64,000 nucleotides of DNA from Dongia rigui (GTDB lineage Bacteria > Pseudomonadota > Alphaproteobacteria > Dongiales > Dongiaceae): contig NZ_JAXCLX010000001.1 of the NCBI RefSeq assembly GCF_034044635.1, forward strand, positions 2,232,001 to 2,296,000. Reading direction: 5' to 3'. This document shows positions 26,402 through 38,800 of this stretch, piece after piece; the first letter of the stretch is position 1, and the number at the start of each line of letters is the position of its first letter. A model generated the notes under the pieces. The model had not been told where the DNA came from and ran no database searches. It was given only the letters and a program-made list of their open reading frames with translations. Both the position numbers and the translations under genes were made by a program.

Positions 26402-26897
26402 CGGGACACTCCCTAATCGTCGCGGCGCACCGTTTAACGCCTTTGCCGAAGAAAGCCAAAGGCTCCCCAAAAGCGGGCATCGCCCGCATCCCTCATTAGT
26501 AGATAAAAAAATTTGGACGGCGGTGCCGTCAGCGTTACCGGTCCAGGAATATTTTCAAGATACTCCACTAGATGTAGCGGTCGGGCAGGAATAAACATCA
26601 ACGACAATGCCAGATCAGCATATCATAATGTATCTCGTTAATGACTCATTGCCTATTTATTCGGCTATACCAACCAAAAACCAGGCAATTCGCTGCGATC
26701 ACCGATAAAAATTCTGAAAAAGCTCACACTATTTTATCTAAAAGCCGCTGCGGGGGATGCAGACACGAAAGTCCAGCCCCGGCACACTCCGCTGCATTAT
26801 TGAGGGCAATGGGCTGAATTTTAACCGGGGCGCAAGAGTGCCTCCCTTAAGCTCGGCAAAATTGCTTCAGCACGCAGGTCATCTTGGGGAGCGACAC
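26402..26897. other. Long AT-richer intergenic region upstream of the giant adhesin gene
   Basis: These 496 bases separate greB (minus) from the adhesin gene (plus). The part from about 26500 to 26740 is clearly richer in A and T than its surroundings, with words such as ATTTTATCTAAAAG and TATTTATTCGGCTATA. A small hairpin GCGGGC-ATC-GCCCGC is at 26473-26487. An in-frame ATG at 26757 could extend the adhesin by 47 residues, but that stretch looks non-coding. I expect the divergent promoters here but cannot define them. Confidence 0.55.
26886..26891 (+). promoter_or_regulatory. Ribosome binding site fixing the adhesin start
   Basis: GGGGAG lies six bases before the ATG at 26898, which begins MATDTTNIS. 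The earlier in-frame ATG at 26757 has only GGGGG close by, and it leads into sequence with Cys and Arg unlike the acidic adhesin. Confidence 0.7.
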
Positions 26898-29800
26898 ATG
26901 GCCACCGACACCACCAACATCTCGACCGACACCACTGCCAGCAACCAGCTGCAGGAGGGTGATGTCGAGCAAGGGCATCTGACGCAATCGAACGCGCCCG
27001 TGCCGGTCCAGGTGCCCGCCGGCGAGAATATCGTCCGCATCCAGGTGACGCCGGGCGAAACCCTGCAGCTGCCCTTCCCGACCGATGGCCTGGTCGCCAA
27101 GCTCTCGCCCGACAACGCCAACCTCGCCGTGAAGGTGGGTGACATCACCGTCATCCTGCTCGGCTACTCGGAAGCCAATGCGGCGGGCGACGTCACGCTG
27201 CTTGGCAGTGACGGCCAGGCGGTCGACGTGGCAAGCGTCCTTGCCAGTACCGATCCCAATCTCGATATCGCCACGGCTGCCGGTCCCGGCGCCGGTGATC
27301 AGGGGACGGGTGCCGACAACAATGGCGGCCTGTTCACCCCCTTTGATCCGGCAGCGGGCCTCGGCGGCCTCAATGCCATTGGCGGCCTGGACCCCACCGC
27401 GCTCAACTACAACCTGGTGGCGCGCGAATTCCCTGAACTGGAAGAGAATGACGAAGTCGACACCACGCCGACCCTGGTCAGAATCAGCCAGGGCGCCGTC
27501 ATCAACGAAGACGACCTGTCCCTTGTCAGAGAGCCGCAGTTCAAGCTGGCGCCGGACCAGGACGCCAATTACCAGACCCAGATCGGCAATGAGCTCGCCA
27601 AGATCCTCGGCCCAGGCTGGTCGGCCTCGACCGGCGGCAAGCAGGGCGACGGCAACGACCCCTTCGACACCACGGACAATGAAGGGGAAGATCCCGGTGC
27701 CGTCGATGACAATGGCTCTGGCGTCGACCTCGACCGCGAGCCGCTGACCAGCACCGCCGTCATCAACATCGATTTCCACCAGGACGTTCCCGGCAAGATC
27801 AGCTTCCAGAACGGCGCCACGATTCCGTTGCTCGACCAGTTGCAGGCGATGGGCCTCACCTCGCACGGCCATGAACTGCTGTTCAAGCTGCTGCCGGCCG
27901 TGGCCGATGACCCCAGCACGCCGGGCGTTGACGAAAGCCATGGCGAAGTCCTGGTCGCCTATTATGTCACCGAAGGCGAGGGCGCCGAAGCCACCATCGT
28001 CTTCTCGATCGGCGTCCGCGAGCAGAACGGCGGCAACACCACCGACTTCCACCTCGACTTCACCATCTATGGCCCGATCGACAACGTCCCCGGTATCGCC
28101 GACGCCAATGGCGACATCGCTGATATCTTCGATATCGACGTGCCGTTCTATATGGTGGATTCCGATGGTTCCGTGACACCGGTCCCGGCCGGTCCCGGTG
28201 GCGTCCATTTCCAAAGCGTCGACGACGTTCCCGCGTTTGGCGAGATGACGTGGGTGAATGGCGGCGAAGGCAATGACGGCGGCCATTGGGTCATCAGCCC
28301 GACCAATAGCAGCCTGGTCCATGACGAAACCGCTGGCGTGCAGACCGGCGGCAGCGCCATCGGCGGCGATGGCGATATCGACCCCACGACCCAGACTGAG
28401 AACGATGCCATCATCGATGTCGGCGGCATCCTCTCGCATGTGGGTTGGAGCGGTGCGACACCGATCGGGGCTGCCGAGACCCTGGTGACCGTCAGCTTTG
28501 GCGCGGACGGCAAGGCCGAAGGCAACAAGGAAGCCGGCAAGACGGTCTTCACGGGCGACGGCGCTGCCAATGCCACGGCCTATCAGCTCTTCATCGGCGA
28601 TGCCGCCAATCCGCTGGAAGGCGGCAAGACCAACTGGACCATCACGGTCGATGGCCAGATCCTCACGGTCTATGCCGAGCAGGTCGATGCCAACACCATC
28701 GTTGGTTACGCCCAGGATGGCGATCTCCAGATCCCCGTCTTCGTCCTCACCCTCGATCCCAACGGCGGCTACACCGGTAGCAATCTCACGCTGGTGCAGT
28801 TGCATCAGGTCAACCAGGCCGACAACACGGCTGGCGACGAAAGCACGCCGCCGCTGGTCGTCTATGGCCCGAATGGAACGAGCGAAGCGCCGATCGTCGT
28901 GCGCGCCACCGATTTCGACGGCGACAGCATCGATAAGAGCCTCACCATCGAGATCCAGGACGATGCGCCGACGGTGGGCGCCAATAATCTGGTGAAACTT
29001 GACGATGATGCGCTCACCGGTGGCAACTCGGGCGGTGTCGGCGACGATGTCAACGCCCAGAATGTGACGGGCACGCTTGCCCATAGCTATGGCACCGACA
29101 GCCCCGGCACCGTGCTCCTCACCGGCGCCACGCTGCCGGACGGCTTCACCGTGGCGGTGAGCGATGGCGGCAAGACGCTGATCATCTCGCAGGATGGCGT
29201 CGAGGTGCTCAAGGTTACCCTGAGCGACGACACCAATGGCAGCTACACCGTTACCCAGCTCGCCGCCATTCATCACCCGGCCGGCCAGGACGAGAACAAC
29301 CTCGATTTCACCGTCAACTACCAGGTGAAGGACAGCGACGGCGACACCGCCAACGGTACACTTGCCATCAATGTCGATGACGACACCCCGAAGATCACCG
29401 GCGTCAAATACGACACGCCGCTTCTTGGCATTGTCGATGAAGACAAGCTCCCCGGCGGCATCGAAGGCGGCCCGCTCGACATCGGCAATTTCGGCGCCAG
29501 CGTCAATGGCAAGGTCCTGGCGGCGCCCGGCGCCGACCAGCCGGTCACCTTCACCTTTGACGAAGCGACGGGGACGGGCGTCAACGTGGCCGGCGCCGCT
29601 CTGCCGCCGGTCTTCGCGCTGACCGATCTTGCCGGGAACCCGGTGACACTGGTGGTCGACAACGGCGGCGCGCCTGCAACCCTGAAGGGCGTTGCGGCCG
29701 GCGTCGATGTCTTCAGCATCACCCTCAACAAGGCGACGGGCGAATTCACCTTCACCCTGCTGCAGCCGGTCAAGCACCCCTCGGATGGCAGCCCGATCCT

Positions 29801-32800
29801 CCACAGCCTGGAAGATTCGCTCCTCACCCTCGGCTTCAACGTCAAGGTGACGGATGCCGATGGCGACAGCGATTCGGCGCAGCTCTATTTCAAGATCAAT
29901 GACGATACCCCGACCGTTGCGGAAAACGCCAAGGTTCAGCTGGATGACGACGCGCTTGCCGATGGCAATGCCGGCGGCACGGGCGATGATGCCGATGCGG
30001 TCAACGTCACCGGTACGCTTGCACACAATTACGGTGCCGACGGCGCCGGCACGACGCTCCTCAGCGGTGCCACGCTGCCGAACGGCCAGGGCTTCAGCCA
30101 GTCCCTCTCCAGCGACGGCACGACCCTGACGATCTCGCAGAACAACATCCCGGTCCTGCAGATCGTCCTCACCGACACGACCAGCGGCAACTATACCGTC
30201 ACCCAGTTGGCGCCGATTCATCATCCGAACGGTTCCAACGAGAACAATGTCGAGTTCACCGTCAAATACAACGTGACGGATGGCGACGGCGACAGCGTCG
30301 GCGGCCAGATCAAGATCAATGTCGATGACGACACCCCGATTCTCAATCCCAATGCCGCCGCGATCACCGCGACCGTCGAGGAAGACGGCATGTCGCTCTC
30401 GCAGGGCGACAAGTCTGAAGGCAACAAGGACGGCGGCGATGCCAACAGCGATGACGAGGCGGCCGGCCTCACCGGTTCGCTGAACGGCCTCTATCTCGGC
30501 GGTGCCGACAAGCCGCTCAGCATCAGCATGCTGAACAACACCAGCGGCCTGCCGGCCCTGATGTCGGGCGGTGTCGCCGTCACCTATTCGATCAGCAACG
30601 GCGTGCTGACCGCCAAGGCCGGCGCCAATGTCGTCTTCACGCTGAGCGTCAACAGCGACGGCTCGTGGTCATTCGACCTCCAGGACCAGCTGGACCATGT
30701 CGCCGGCAATGGCGAGAACAACGCGCTGAAGCTTGTCGGCGGCGGGTCGGTCGACGCGATCGACTTCTCGTCGCTGATCGTTGCCACCGACAATGATGGC
30801 GACAAGGCACCGTCGCTCCCGGCCGGCAAGTTCGCCATTGCGATCCAGGACGACGTCCCGGTCGCCAATGATGACCACCAGTTCATGAAGGAATCCGAGC
30901 ACACCATCACCGGCAATGTGCTGACCGGCGACGGCAAGGACGGCGACACGGCGACCGATCTGCCGGCGCAAGCCGACCATGTCGGCGCTGATGAGCCGGG
31001 CCGCATCACCCAGGTGCATTCGATCAACGTCAATGGCCCGGTGGTCAATGTCGACAATGGCGACAACGGCCTCGACGGCGACACCGTGGTGGTGCAGGGC
31101 CAGTATGGCAAGCTGACCATCAACGAGGACGGTACCTACAGCTATACGCTGGACCCGGCCTTCGACATCAACACGCTGACCGCCGACCCGGTCCATCTCG
31201 GCCGCTCCGGCACCGGCGCCACCGCCGCGGAATGGGTGGCGCAGGGCTTCACCATGTCGGCCACCAAGTTCGACGGGTCGGCCGGGACCATCACCTATGA
31301 CGCCAACGGCATCGGCGTGTCCGGCACGAAGCCGGGCCTGCAGGTCCCCGGCCAGATCGGCTACGACCCCAACACGCAGACCACCGAAAAGATCACGATG
31401 GCGTTCGACTGCCCGGTCAATTCCATCACGCTCAAGGTCTCAAACCTCTACAAGACCGAGAATGACGGCGAACAGGGCACCTGGAAGGCCTATGACGCCA
31501 ACGGCAATGTCATCGGCCAGGGCATCTTCGGCCCCGGCGCCGACAATCCCGCCACGGGCTACATCCACGTCAATTTCGGCAGCAGCGACAACGTCGGCAC
31601 CTTTACCATCGATGTCGGCGACACGCAGATGGAAGGCATCGCCAAGATCGAATTCGGCGCCACGGAATACGGCCCGAAGAACAACACCGGCAACCCCAGC
31701 ACCGATTCCTCCGACTACTACATCCGCGAAGTCACCTATGTACCGGCCGTGGTGCAGGAGCATTTCGACTACACGCTGACCGACAAGGACGGCGACACCG
31801 ACAATGCCGTCCTCACCATCGACGTCTGCGACAACGTGCCGTCGCCGCGCGCCGGCAATGCCGCGGGCCTGGTCACGGAAGATACGCTGGCGGGCGGTTC
31901 CAATGATGACCCGGCGAGCGCCCCGGCCTCGTCCGTGTTCAGCGGCACCCTGCCGATCTATAACGGCAGTGTCAGCAACCTCACCTTCGATGATCCGGCA
32001 AGCTCGCTCGATGGCGCGCCGGTGAAGACCGAAGACGCCGCGTCCATCACGCTGACCCAGGCCGGCGAATGGACCATCACCATCAACAAGAGCACCGGTG
32101 CCTTCACCTTCACCCTGCTCGACGACCAGGCCCATGGCGACTCCGCGAAGATCTATGGCGCCGACACGCTGATCGGCAAGTTCATCGCCACGGTCACGGG
32201 CAGCGGTGGTGCCGATGCCACCGGCAGCATCACCATCACCGTCAACGATGACGGCCCCAAGGCCGATGTCATCGCCCGCAGCGATGCCGGCGTCATCCTG
32301 GAAACCCAGGACAAGGACACGGTCGGGTTGCTTTCCGACACGGCGACTTCGACCGCCAATTTCGGTAGCGTGTTCAGCTTCCTGAAATCCGGCGGCGCCG
32401 ATGGCGAAGCCAGCTCTGCGCTCACCTTCTCGCTCAACGTGACTGCGGCCGATTCCGGCCTCACCAGCGGTGGCGCGGTCATTCATCTCTTCAAGATTGC
32501 CGGTGTCGTGGTCGGTTCGACCGCTGCCGACGCCGGTAGTGTGTCTGCCGGCAACACGATCTTCACGGTCGAAGTCAACGCCGCTGGCGAAGTGAAGCTC
32601 ACCCAGTTCCAGCAGATCGATCATGGTAACTCGGAATCCGTCCCGAACTATGATGACGACGTGCGCACGCTGGCTGATGGCAAGATCAGCCTGACGGCGA
32701 CCGGCACCGTCACCGATGGCGACGGCGATAAGGCCTCCGACAGCGCTACCGTCGATCTTGGCGGCAACATCCGCTTCGACGATGACGGCCCGACGGCGAA

Positions 32801-35800
32801 GCTGTCGGAAGGGTCGGTGTCGATCCGCCTTGATGAATCGGTTGGTGTCGATGCCAACGATCCCAATGCCGCCAATGACGACGCTGCCAGCGTCGGCTTC
32901 ATCGGCAAGCAGACGGGCTCGATCGCCGGTCTGTTCGGCACGCCGGATTACGGCGCCGACGGCCAGGGTGCCGCGCCCGAATACCAGCTCGTCCTCAAGG
33001 ATGCGGGTGGCCTCGGCACTTCGATCGGCACCACCAATGTCGCCACGAATCTGTCCGTGGTCGACACCGCCAATGCCTATGCCAACGACAACATCGTCCT
33101 GGTTTCCGTCTCGGCCTACCAGGTCAATGGCTATGTCGGCGCCTACGATCCGAACAATGCGGGTGCGGCGGTGCTGGCCTTCACCGTGCAGGTCGATCCG
33201 GCGACGGGCGTCGTCACGGTCGAGCAGAAGCTGCCGATCGCGCATGAAGTCGACGGCGCGTCCATTATCAGCCATGACGATCTCGCCTCGCTGATCGTGT
33301 CCGGCCAGGCCGGCGGCGGCATCTTCGCCGCGCAGACCGTCACCGATGGTGATGGTGACAAATCGACGGTCGTTTCGCCGAGCTCGATCGGCATCGGCTT
33401 CGAGGATGACGGCCCCACCGTCGTCAGCGCCTCCAGCAATGTGGCAATCGATGAAGATGCGCTTCCCAACGGTCTTGCCGATGGCCCCGGCGACGATGCC
33501 GGCGGCGCCTCGGCGGCCTTTGCCGTCAATGTCGATTTCGGTACCGATGGCAAAGCCGCCGCGGCCTTCGCGCTCACCGGCGTTGTCAGCGCCACGGTCA
33601 ACAACGTGCCGGTCGCGCTCGAAGCGGCCGGCGGCCAGCCGATCGTCATCTCGGTCCTGCAGCAGGCCGAAAACGGCTATCCGGCCGGTACGCTGGTCGG
33701 TTGGTCAGGCCCCGGTCTCAGCGATCACAGCTACTGGATCTTCACGGTCACGATCGATGCCCAGACGGGCCAGGGCAATTTCAACCTCTTGAAGCCGCTC
33801 GATCACCCGATTGCCGGCACCGAGGACAATATCGTCATAGCCATCGACGTGCGTGCGACCGATGGCGATGGCGACTTCACTAATGCCACCGTCACCGTGA
33901 ATGTCGATGACGACACGCCGACGGCGGTGAACGACACCTTGGGCAGCTTCGTCGAAGGTTCGGCTGAAGTCGATCTCGGCACGGTGCGCGAGGTCCTGCT
34001 CACCAACGACAAGGGCGGTGCCGACGGCATCGAAATCTACGGCTCCGGCGGCGTGACGCTTGCCAATGGCGGCGTCGGCTCGCTGGGCGGCCAGTTCACC
34101 ATCGTCAATATTCTTGGCGTCGATCACCTCTTCTACAAGCCGGCGGCCAATGTTGCCGATGATGCGCAGGAGACGATCCAGTATACGGTCAAGGACCGCG
34201 ACGGCGATCCCACCACGGGCACGATCACAACGACCGTGACGGACCGCGGCGGCGGTTCCGCCGACGTATCGGTGGCGCTGAATGGGCCCGGGGATTATGA
34301 GGACAATGCCGGCAATCCGATCAACCAACCCGAGGCCGACCAGGCCAATATCCGTCTGGTCCAGGTGTACAATGTGGCGGTCAACCCGACCGATCTCGGC
34401 GACACGGTCGATTCCGTCGTCATCTCCGGGATTCCGTCCGGTGCGAACGTTCATTTCGGTCTGCAGGAACTGCCGGTATCGGGTGGCAGCATCAGCTTGG
34501 TGCGCGGCCAGGATGGCGGCATCTATGACAGCTTCCTCAATGACCTGACCCAGACCGGCGGCACGGCCATCTCGGTGACGCTGGCCGAGCACGACTCGCG
34601 CGACGTCACACTCTACCTCAATGCGGTGGTCGACAGCGTTGCCGTGACGCCGGACAATCTCACCGTCACCGTCGATGCGGTGGCCGCGCAGCCAGAACTT
34701 CTCGATCCCAGCAACCAGTCGAAGCCAGAAACGGGCGGCGCCACGACCACCTTCACCGTCAACACGGTGGCGAGCTTTGCCGACATCGCCGATGACAATG
34801 AAACGCAGTATGTGCTGATCAAGAACCCGGATGCCGGCTGGTCGCTGGGTCCCGTCCTCATCGATGGTGTGCCGGCTGCGCCGGTCGTCGGTGGCTTGGC
34901 CGAGTATCCCGGCTATACCGCCTTTGCGGTGAGCACGCAGGCCGATGCAGCCGATGGCTCGCAGGGCTCGGTGAATGTCAGCTTCGAGGTGATCGGTCCG
35001 GGCAATGTCGCCAGCGACACCACCAAGACCATCGAGATCAAGGCGGTGGCGATCGACACGGAAGTCGATTCCGGCCTCGATCCCAACAATGACGTCGCCG
35101 ACGCCACGCAGTTGGTCGATCTCAAGATCACGGATCGCACCGGCGGCACTGATGACGTGAGCTTCATGGGAGACGGCCCCGGCGGTTTCGAAGACGGGCA
35201 GCCCAGCTCGACCGGCCAGACCTCGGCCGACCCGCTCGACCAGCAACTCGAGCTGACCTTCAACCTGAAGGCGACGGCCAACGACCCAGCCGATGCGGTC
35301 AATCAAGTGGTCATCGGCGGCATCCCCAGCGGCGCCACCGCGACCTGGAGCAACGGCATCTACACGCTGACCTTTACCGGCGGTGCGCCGATCACAGTCG
35401 ACGGTGCCTCGGGCGGGACGGAGAACATCGGCGGTGCGCGCGCCGCCTTCCTTGCCGATCTTATCGACGGCAATGGTGCAGACCTTGTCGTAAAGCTTGC
35501 CGAGCATGATAGTCGCGACCTCGTCATCAGCATGCAGTCGACCATCGGCGGCACGGCGACGACCGGCGACATTGCGCTGGCGATCGTCGATGCCGTGGCG
35601 GCGGAGCCGGCCCTGATCGATCCGGACAACCAATCGAAGCAGGAAGCCGGCGGCGCCAATACCACCTTCAACATCAACACAATGGCGACCTTTGCAGACA
35701 TTGCCGACGGCAATGAAGCGCAATACGTGCTGATCAAGAATCCGGATGCCGGCTGGTCGCTGGGCACCGTCTACATTGACGGTGTTCCGGCCATACCAGT

Positions 35801-38800
35801 CGTCGGTGGTCTTTCCGGGTATCCCGGGTACACCGCGTTTGACGTCAGTGCGCGCGCGGATATTGCCGACCTCTCGCCGGGTGCGGTCAATGTCAGCTTT
35901 GCCGTGAACGGCCCTGGCGATGTCGCCTCCGATACGACCAAGACAATAGAAATCAGGGCCGTAGCGGTCGATACCGAAGAGGGAATCGGCCTCAACGCCG
36001 GCAATAACGTCGCCGAAGTGACTCAGACCGTCGATCTCAAGATCACGGATCGCAGCGGTGGTGACAACTTCGTCTTCTTCAAGGGCTACCTCGATCCGCA
36101 ATTTGAAGACAACCAGGCGAGCCCAGCCGATCAACCCGCGGCGGATGCCGCCGATCAACGCCTGACCCTTAACTTCAACCTGAAATCCTTCGCCAACGAC
36201 GCCAGCGACGATGTCGACCAGGTGACAATCGGCGGCGTGCCGTCTGGTGCCACGGCAGTGTGGTCGAATGGCGTCTTCACGCTGACCTTCACGGGCGGTG
36301 CCGATATCACGGTGAACGCTCTTTCAGGCGGTGTCGAGAATATCCCGGGCGCTCGTGCTGCCTTCCTGGCTCAGCTGGAAAATACGCTGGGGGCTGACCT
36401 TGCCATCACGCTTGCCGAGCATGATTCCCGCGACGTTACGCTCACGTTGAACTCCGTCATCGGCGGCACCGCGGCAACACCCGACAGTGATTCGGCGGTC
36501 ATTGATGCCGTCGCGGCCCAGCCTACGTTCACAATCACGCCAACGGCGATCTTCCAGGTCGAAACCGGCGGTGCTGCAACGACCTTCACCGTCAACACCA
36601 ATGTCTTCTTCGCCGACACTACTGACGGCAACGAGAAGCAGTACATCCTGGTCAAGCACCAAAACGGCGACTGGACCATGGACAGCGTGACGGTCAACGG
36701 TACCGCCCTGACAGCGACGCTGAGCGGGCCGCAGGTAGCCGATTTCACCACTTATGAAGTGACGGGTCTTGCCGACGCGGGCAGCGGCAACGTGCCGCTC
36801 ACCGTGGTCCTCAGCGGCCCGGGCAATGTCTCGAGTATGAGCACGGACGTGCTCAATGTGCTGGCGGTGGCGCAGGACGTAGTCGACGGGGCGGATCTCG
36901 ATCCTGATAACAACACCGTTTATACGCCGATCGTCGTGCCACTGCACATTACCGATCGTTCCGGTGGCGCCGGCGACATCAATTATGTCGGCGGTGGCGA
37001 GGGCGGTTATGAAGACGCCAACGCGACTTCAGCCGGCCAGACGCAAGCCGACCCCGTCAACACGCTGCTGCAGCTTAGCTTCAACTTGAAGGCGGTTGCC
37101 AATGATCCGGGTGATCCGATCAATGCCCTCGTCGTCGGTGGGCTCCCGGCGGGCGCAACGGCGACCTGGACCGATGGTGTCAACACGCTGACCTTCACGG
37201 GCCCGATGCCGATAGCGGCGACTCCCGGTACGCCGGCCAATGACGCCTTCTTGGCTGACGTTCTCAGCGGCGACGGTGCCAATATTACCGTCACGATGCC
37301 GGAGCACAGCTCGACCGACGTGACCCTAACCATCAACACGCTGGTGATCGGCGGCACGTTGGCAGTCGGCGACAGTGCGACGGCGATCGTCGATGCGGTG
37401 GCGGCCCAGCCGTCACTTACCGATCCCGTTAATGACACCAAACAGGAAAGTGGCTCGTCCTCCACTAGTTTTGCAGTGCAGACGGTCGTGACCTTTGCCG
37501 ACTATGACGACGACACTGAAAATCAATATGTCCTCGTCAAGAACCCGGATAGCGGATGGTCGCTCAGCAATGTGACCGTTGACGGGGCTCCGGCCGTCCC
37601 GGCCGTTGGGTCAATCCTCGCCCTCTACCCGGGCTATTCGGTCTTCTCGGTCACCTTGGCCGCTGATGCCAATGACGGCAGCAAGGGCCAGGTGACGCTC
37701 GGCTTCACCGTGAGCGGCCCCGGCAATGTCGCCGACGAGGCGATCAAGACGATCGAGATCAAGGCAGTGGCGGTGGACGCCGCGGTTGACACCGATCTCA
37801 CCAGCGGCAACAACCTCGCCGAGGCGACGCAGACTGTCGATCTTAAGATCACCGACACCGCGCCGACCGTGTCGGCGGTGCAGAGCGTGATCCGTGTCGA
37901 TGAAGATGGCTTTTCCGCCGGCAACACGGGTCCGGCCGATGATGCCATCGGCGACGACACCTCGACGGATTCGGTCGTCTTCAACGGCAACTTCAATGTC
38001 ACCGCGGCCAAGGATGCCATCGTCGATATTACGCTGGGCACCACGGGCGGTCTGACTGGCCTCACAACGCTGGACAACATCGCCGTCAAGACGGTCTGGG
38101 ATCCGGCGACCAAGACGCTGACCGGCTTTGCCGACAGCGACAACAGCGGCTCACTCGACAATGGCGAACGCCCGGTCTTCACGCTGGTCGTGACCAATGT
38201 GGCGACCGGCGCCTATACCTTCACCCTCCTCGAGCCGGTGAAGCATGACGCCGCCAATGGCGGCCTGGGCGCCAATGTCGAAGACGACAAGAGCTTCAGC
38301 ATCAATATCCAGGTGAAGGATGCCGACGGCTCGCTCAGCAATGTCGGCCAGGCGACGATCAACATCGACGACGACACGCCGGTGGCGGTCGACGATGCCA
38401 CGCTGACCATCACCAATATCGGCCAGGCGACGGCTGGCACCAATCTGCTTGCCAACGACCATGCCGGCGCCGACCAGGGCGGCACGGTCATCGGTATCCG
38501 TCTGGGCGGTGAAAGCGGCAGCTATACGGCGGTTGGCGTCGGCGGCACCGACATCAGCATCAAGGCGGACGGCACGGAAGGCACGCCGGCCATCGGCACC
38601 TTGCATGTCAATCCGGATGGTTCCTGGACGTTCAACCAGACCACCGGCTCGGAACTGCCGAACCTGACCTTCTCCTATCAGATGAAGGATGGGGATGGTG
38701 ACATCGACACGGCGAGCTTCCAGGTCAACCTCGACAGCGTGCCGACGATTACGGTCACCCCAAACAACCCGACGACGCAGGCCGGCGAGGCCTTGGTCGA

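Noticed and set aside
26800-26880. Possible cyclic-di-GMP (GEMM-type) riboswitch before the adhesin, suggested by AGGGCAA and GGCGCAAGAG words
   Set aside because: The P2 hairpin with a GNRA loop and the 3' half of the aptamer could not be built, so only isolated words match. A covariance model search (RF01051) would settle it.
26757-26897. N-terminal extension of the adhesin from the ATG at 26757
   Set aside because: The 47 extra residues include Arg/Cys-rich sequence unlike the acidic mature protein. A better ribosome site precedes the ATG at 26898.
26847-30224. Long minus-strand open frame of 1,125 codons opposite the adhesin
   Set aside because: It is antisense to a clearly coding repeat protein. 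Its length follows from the GC-rich codon bias of the plus strand, and it has no recognisable domain.
34242-37853. Idea that the four large repeats are a recent assembly duplication
   Set aside because: The copies differ throughout in sequence and length (297-305 residues), so they are old, diverged duplications rather than an assembly artefact.
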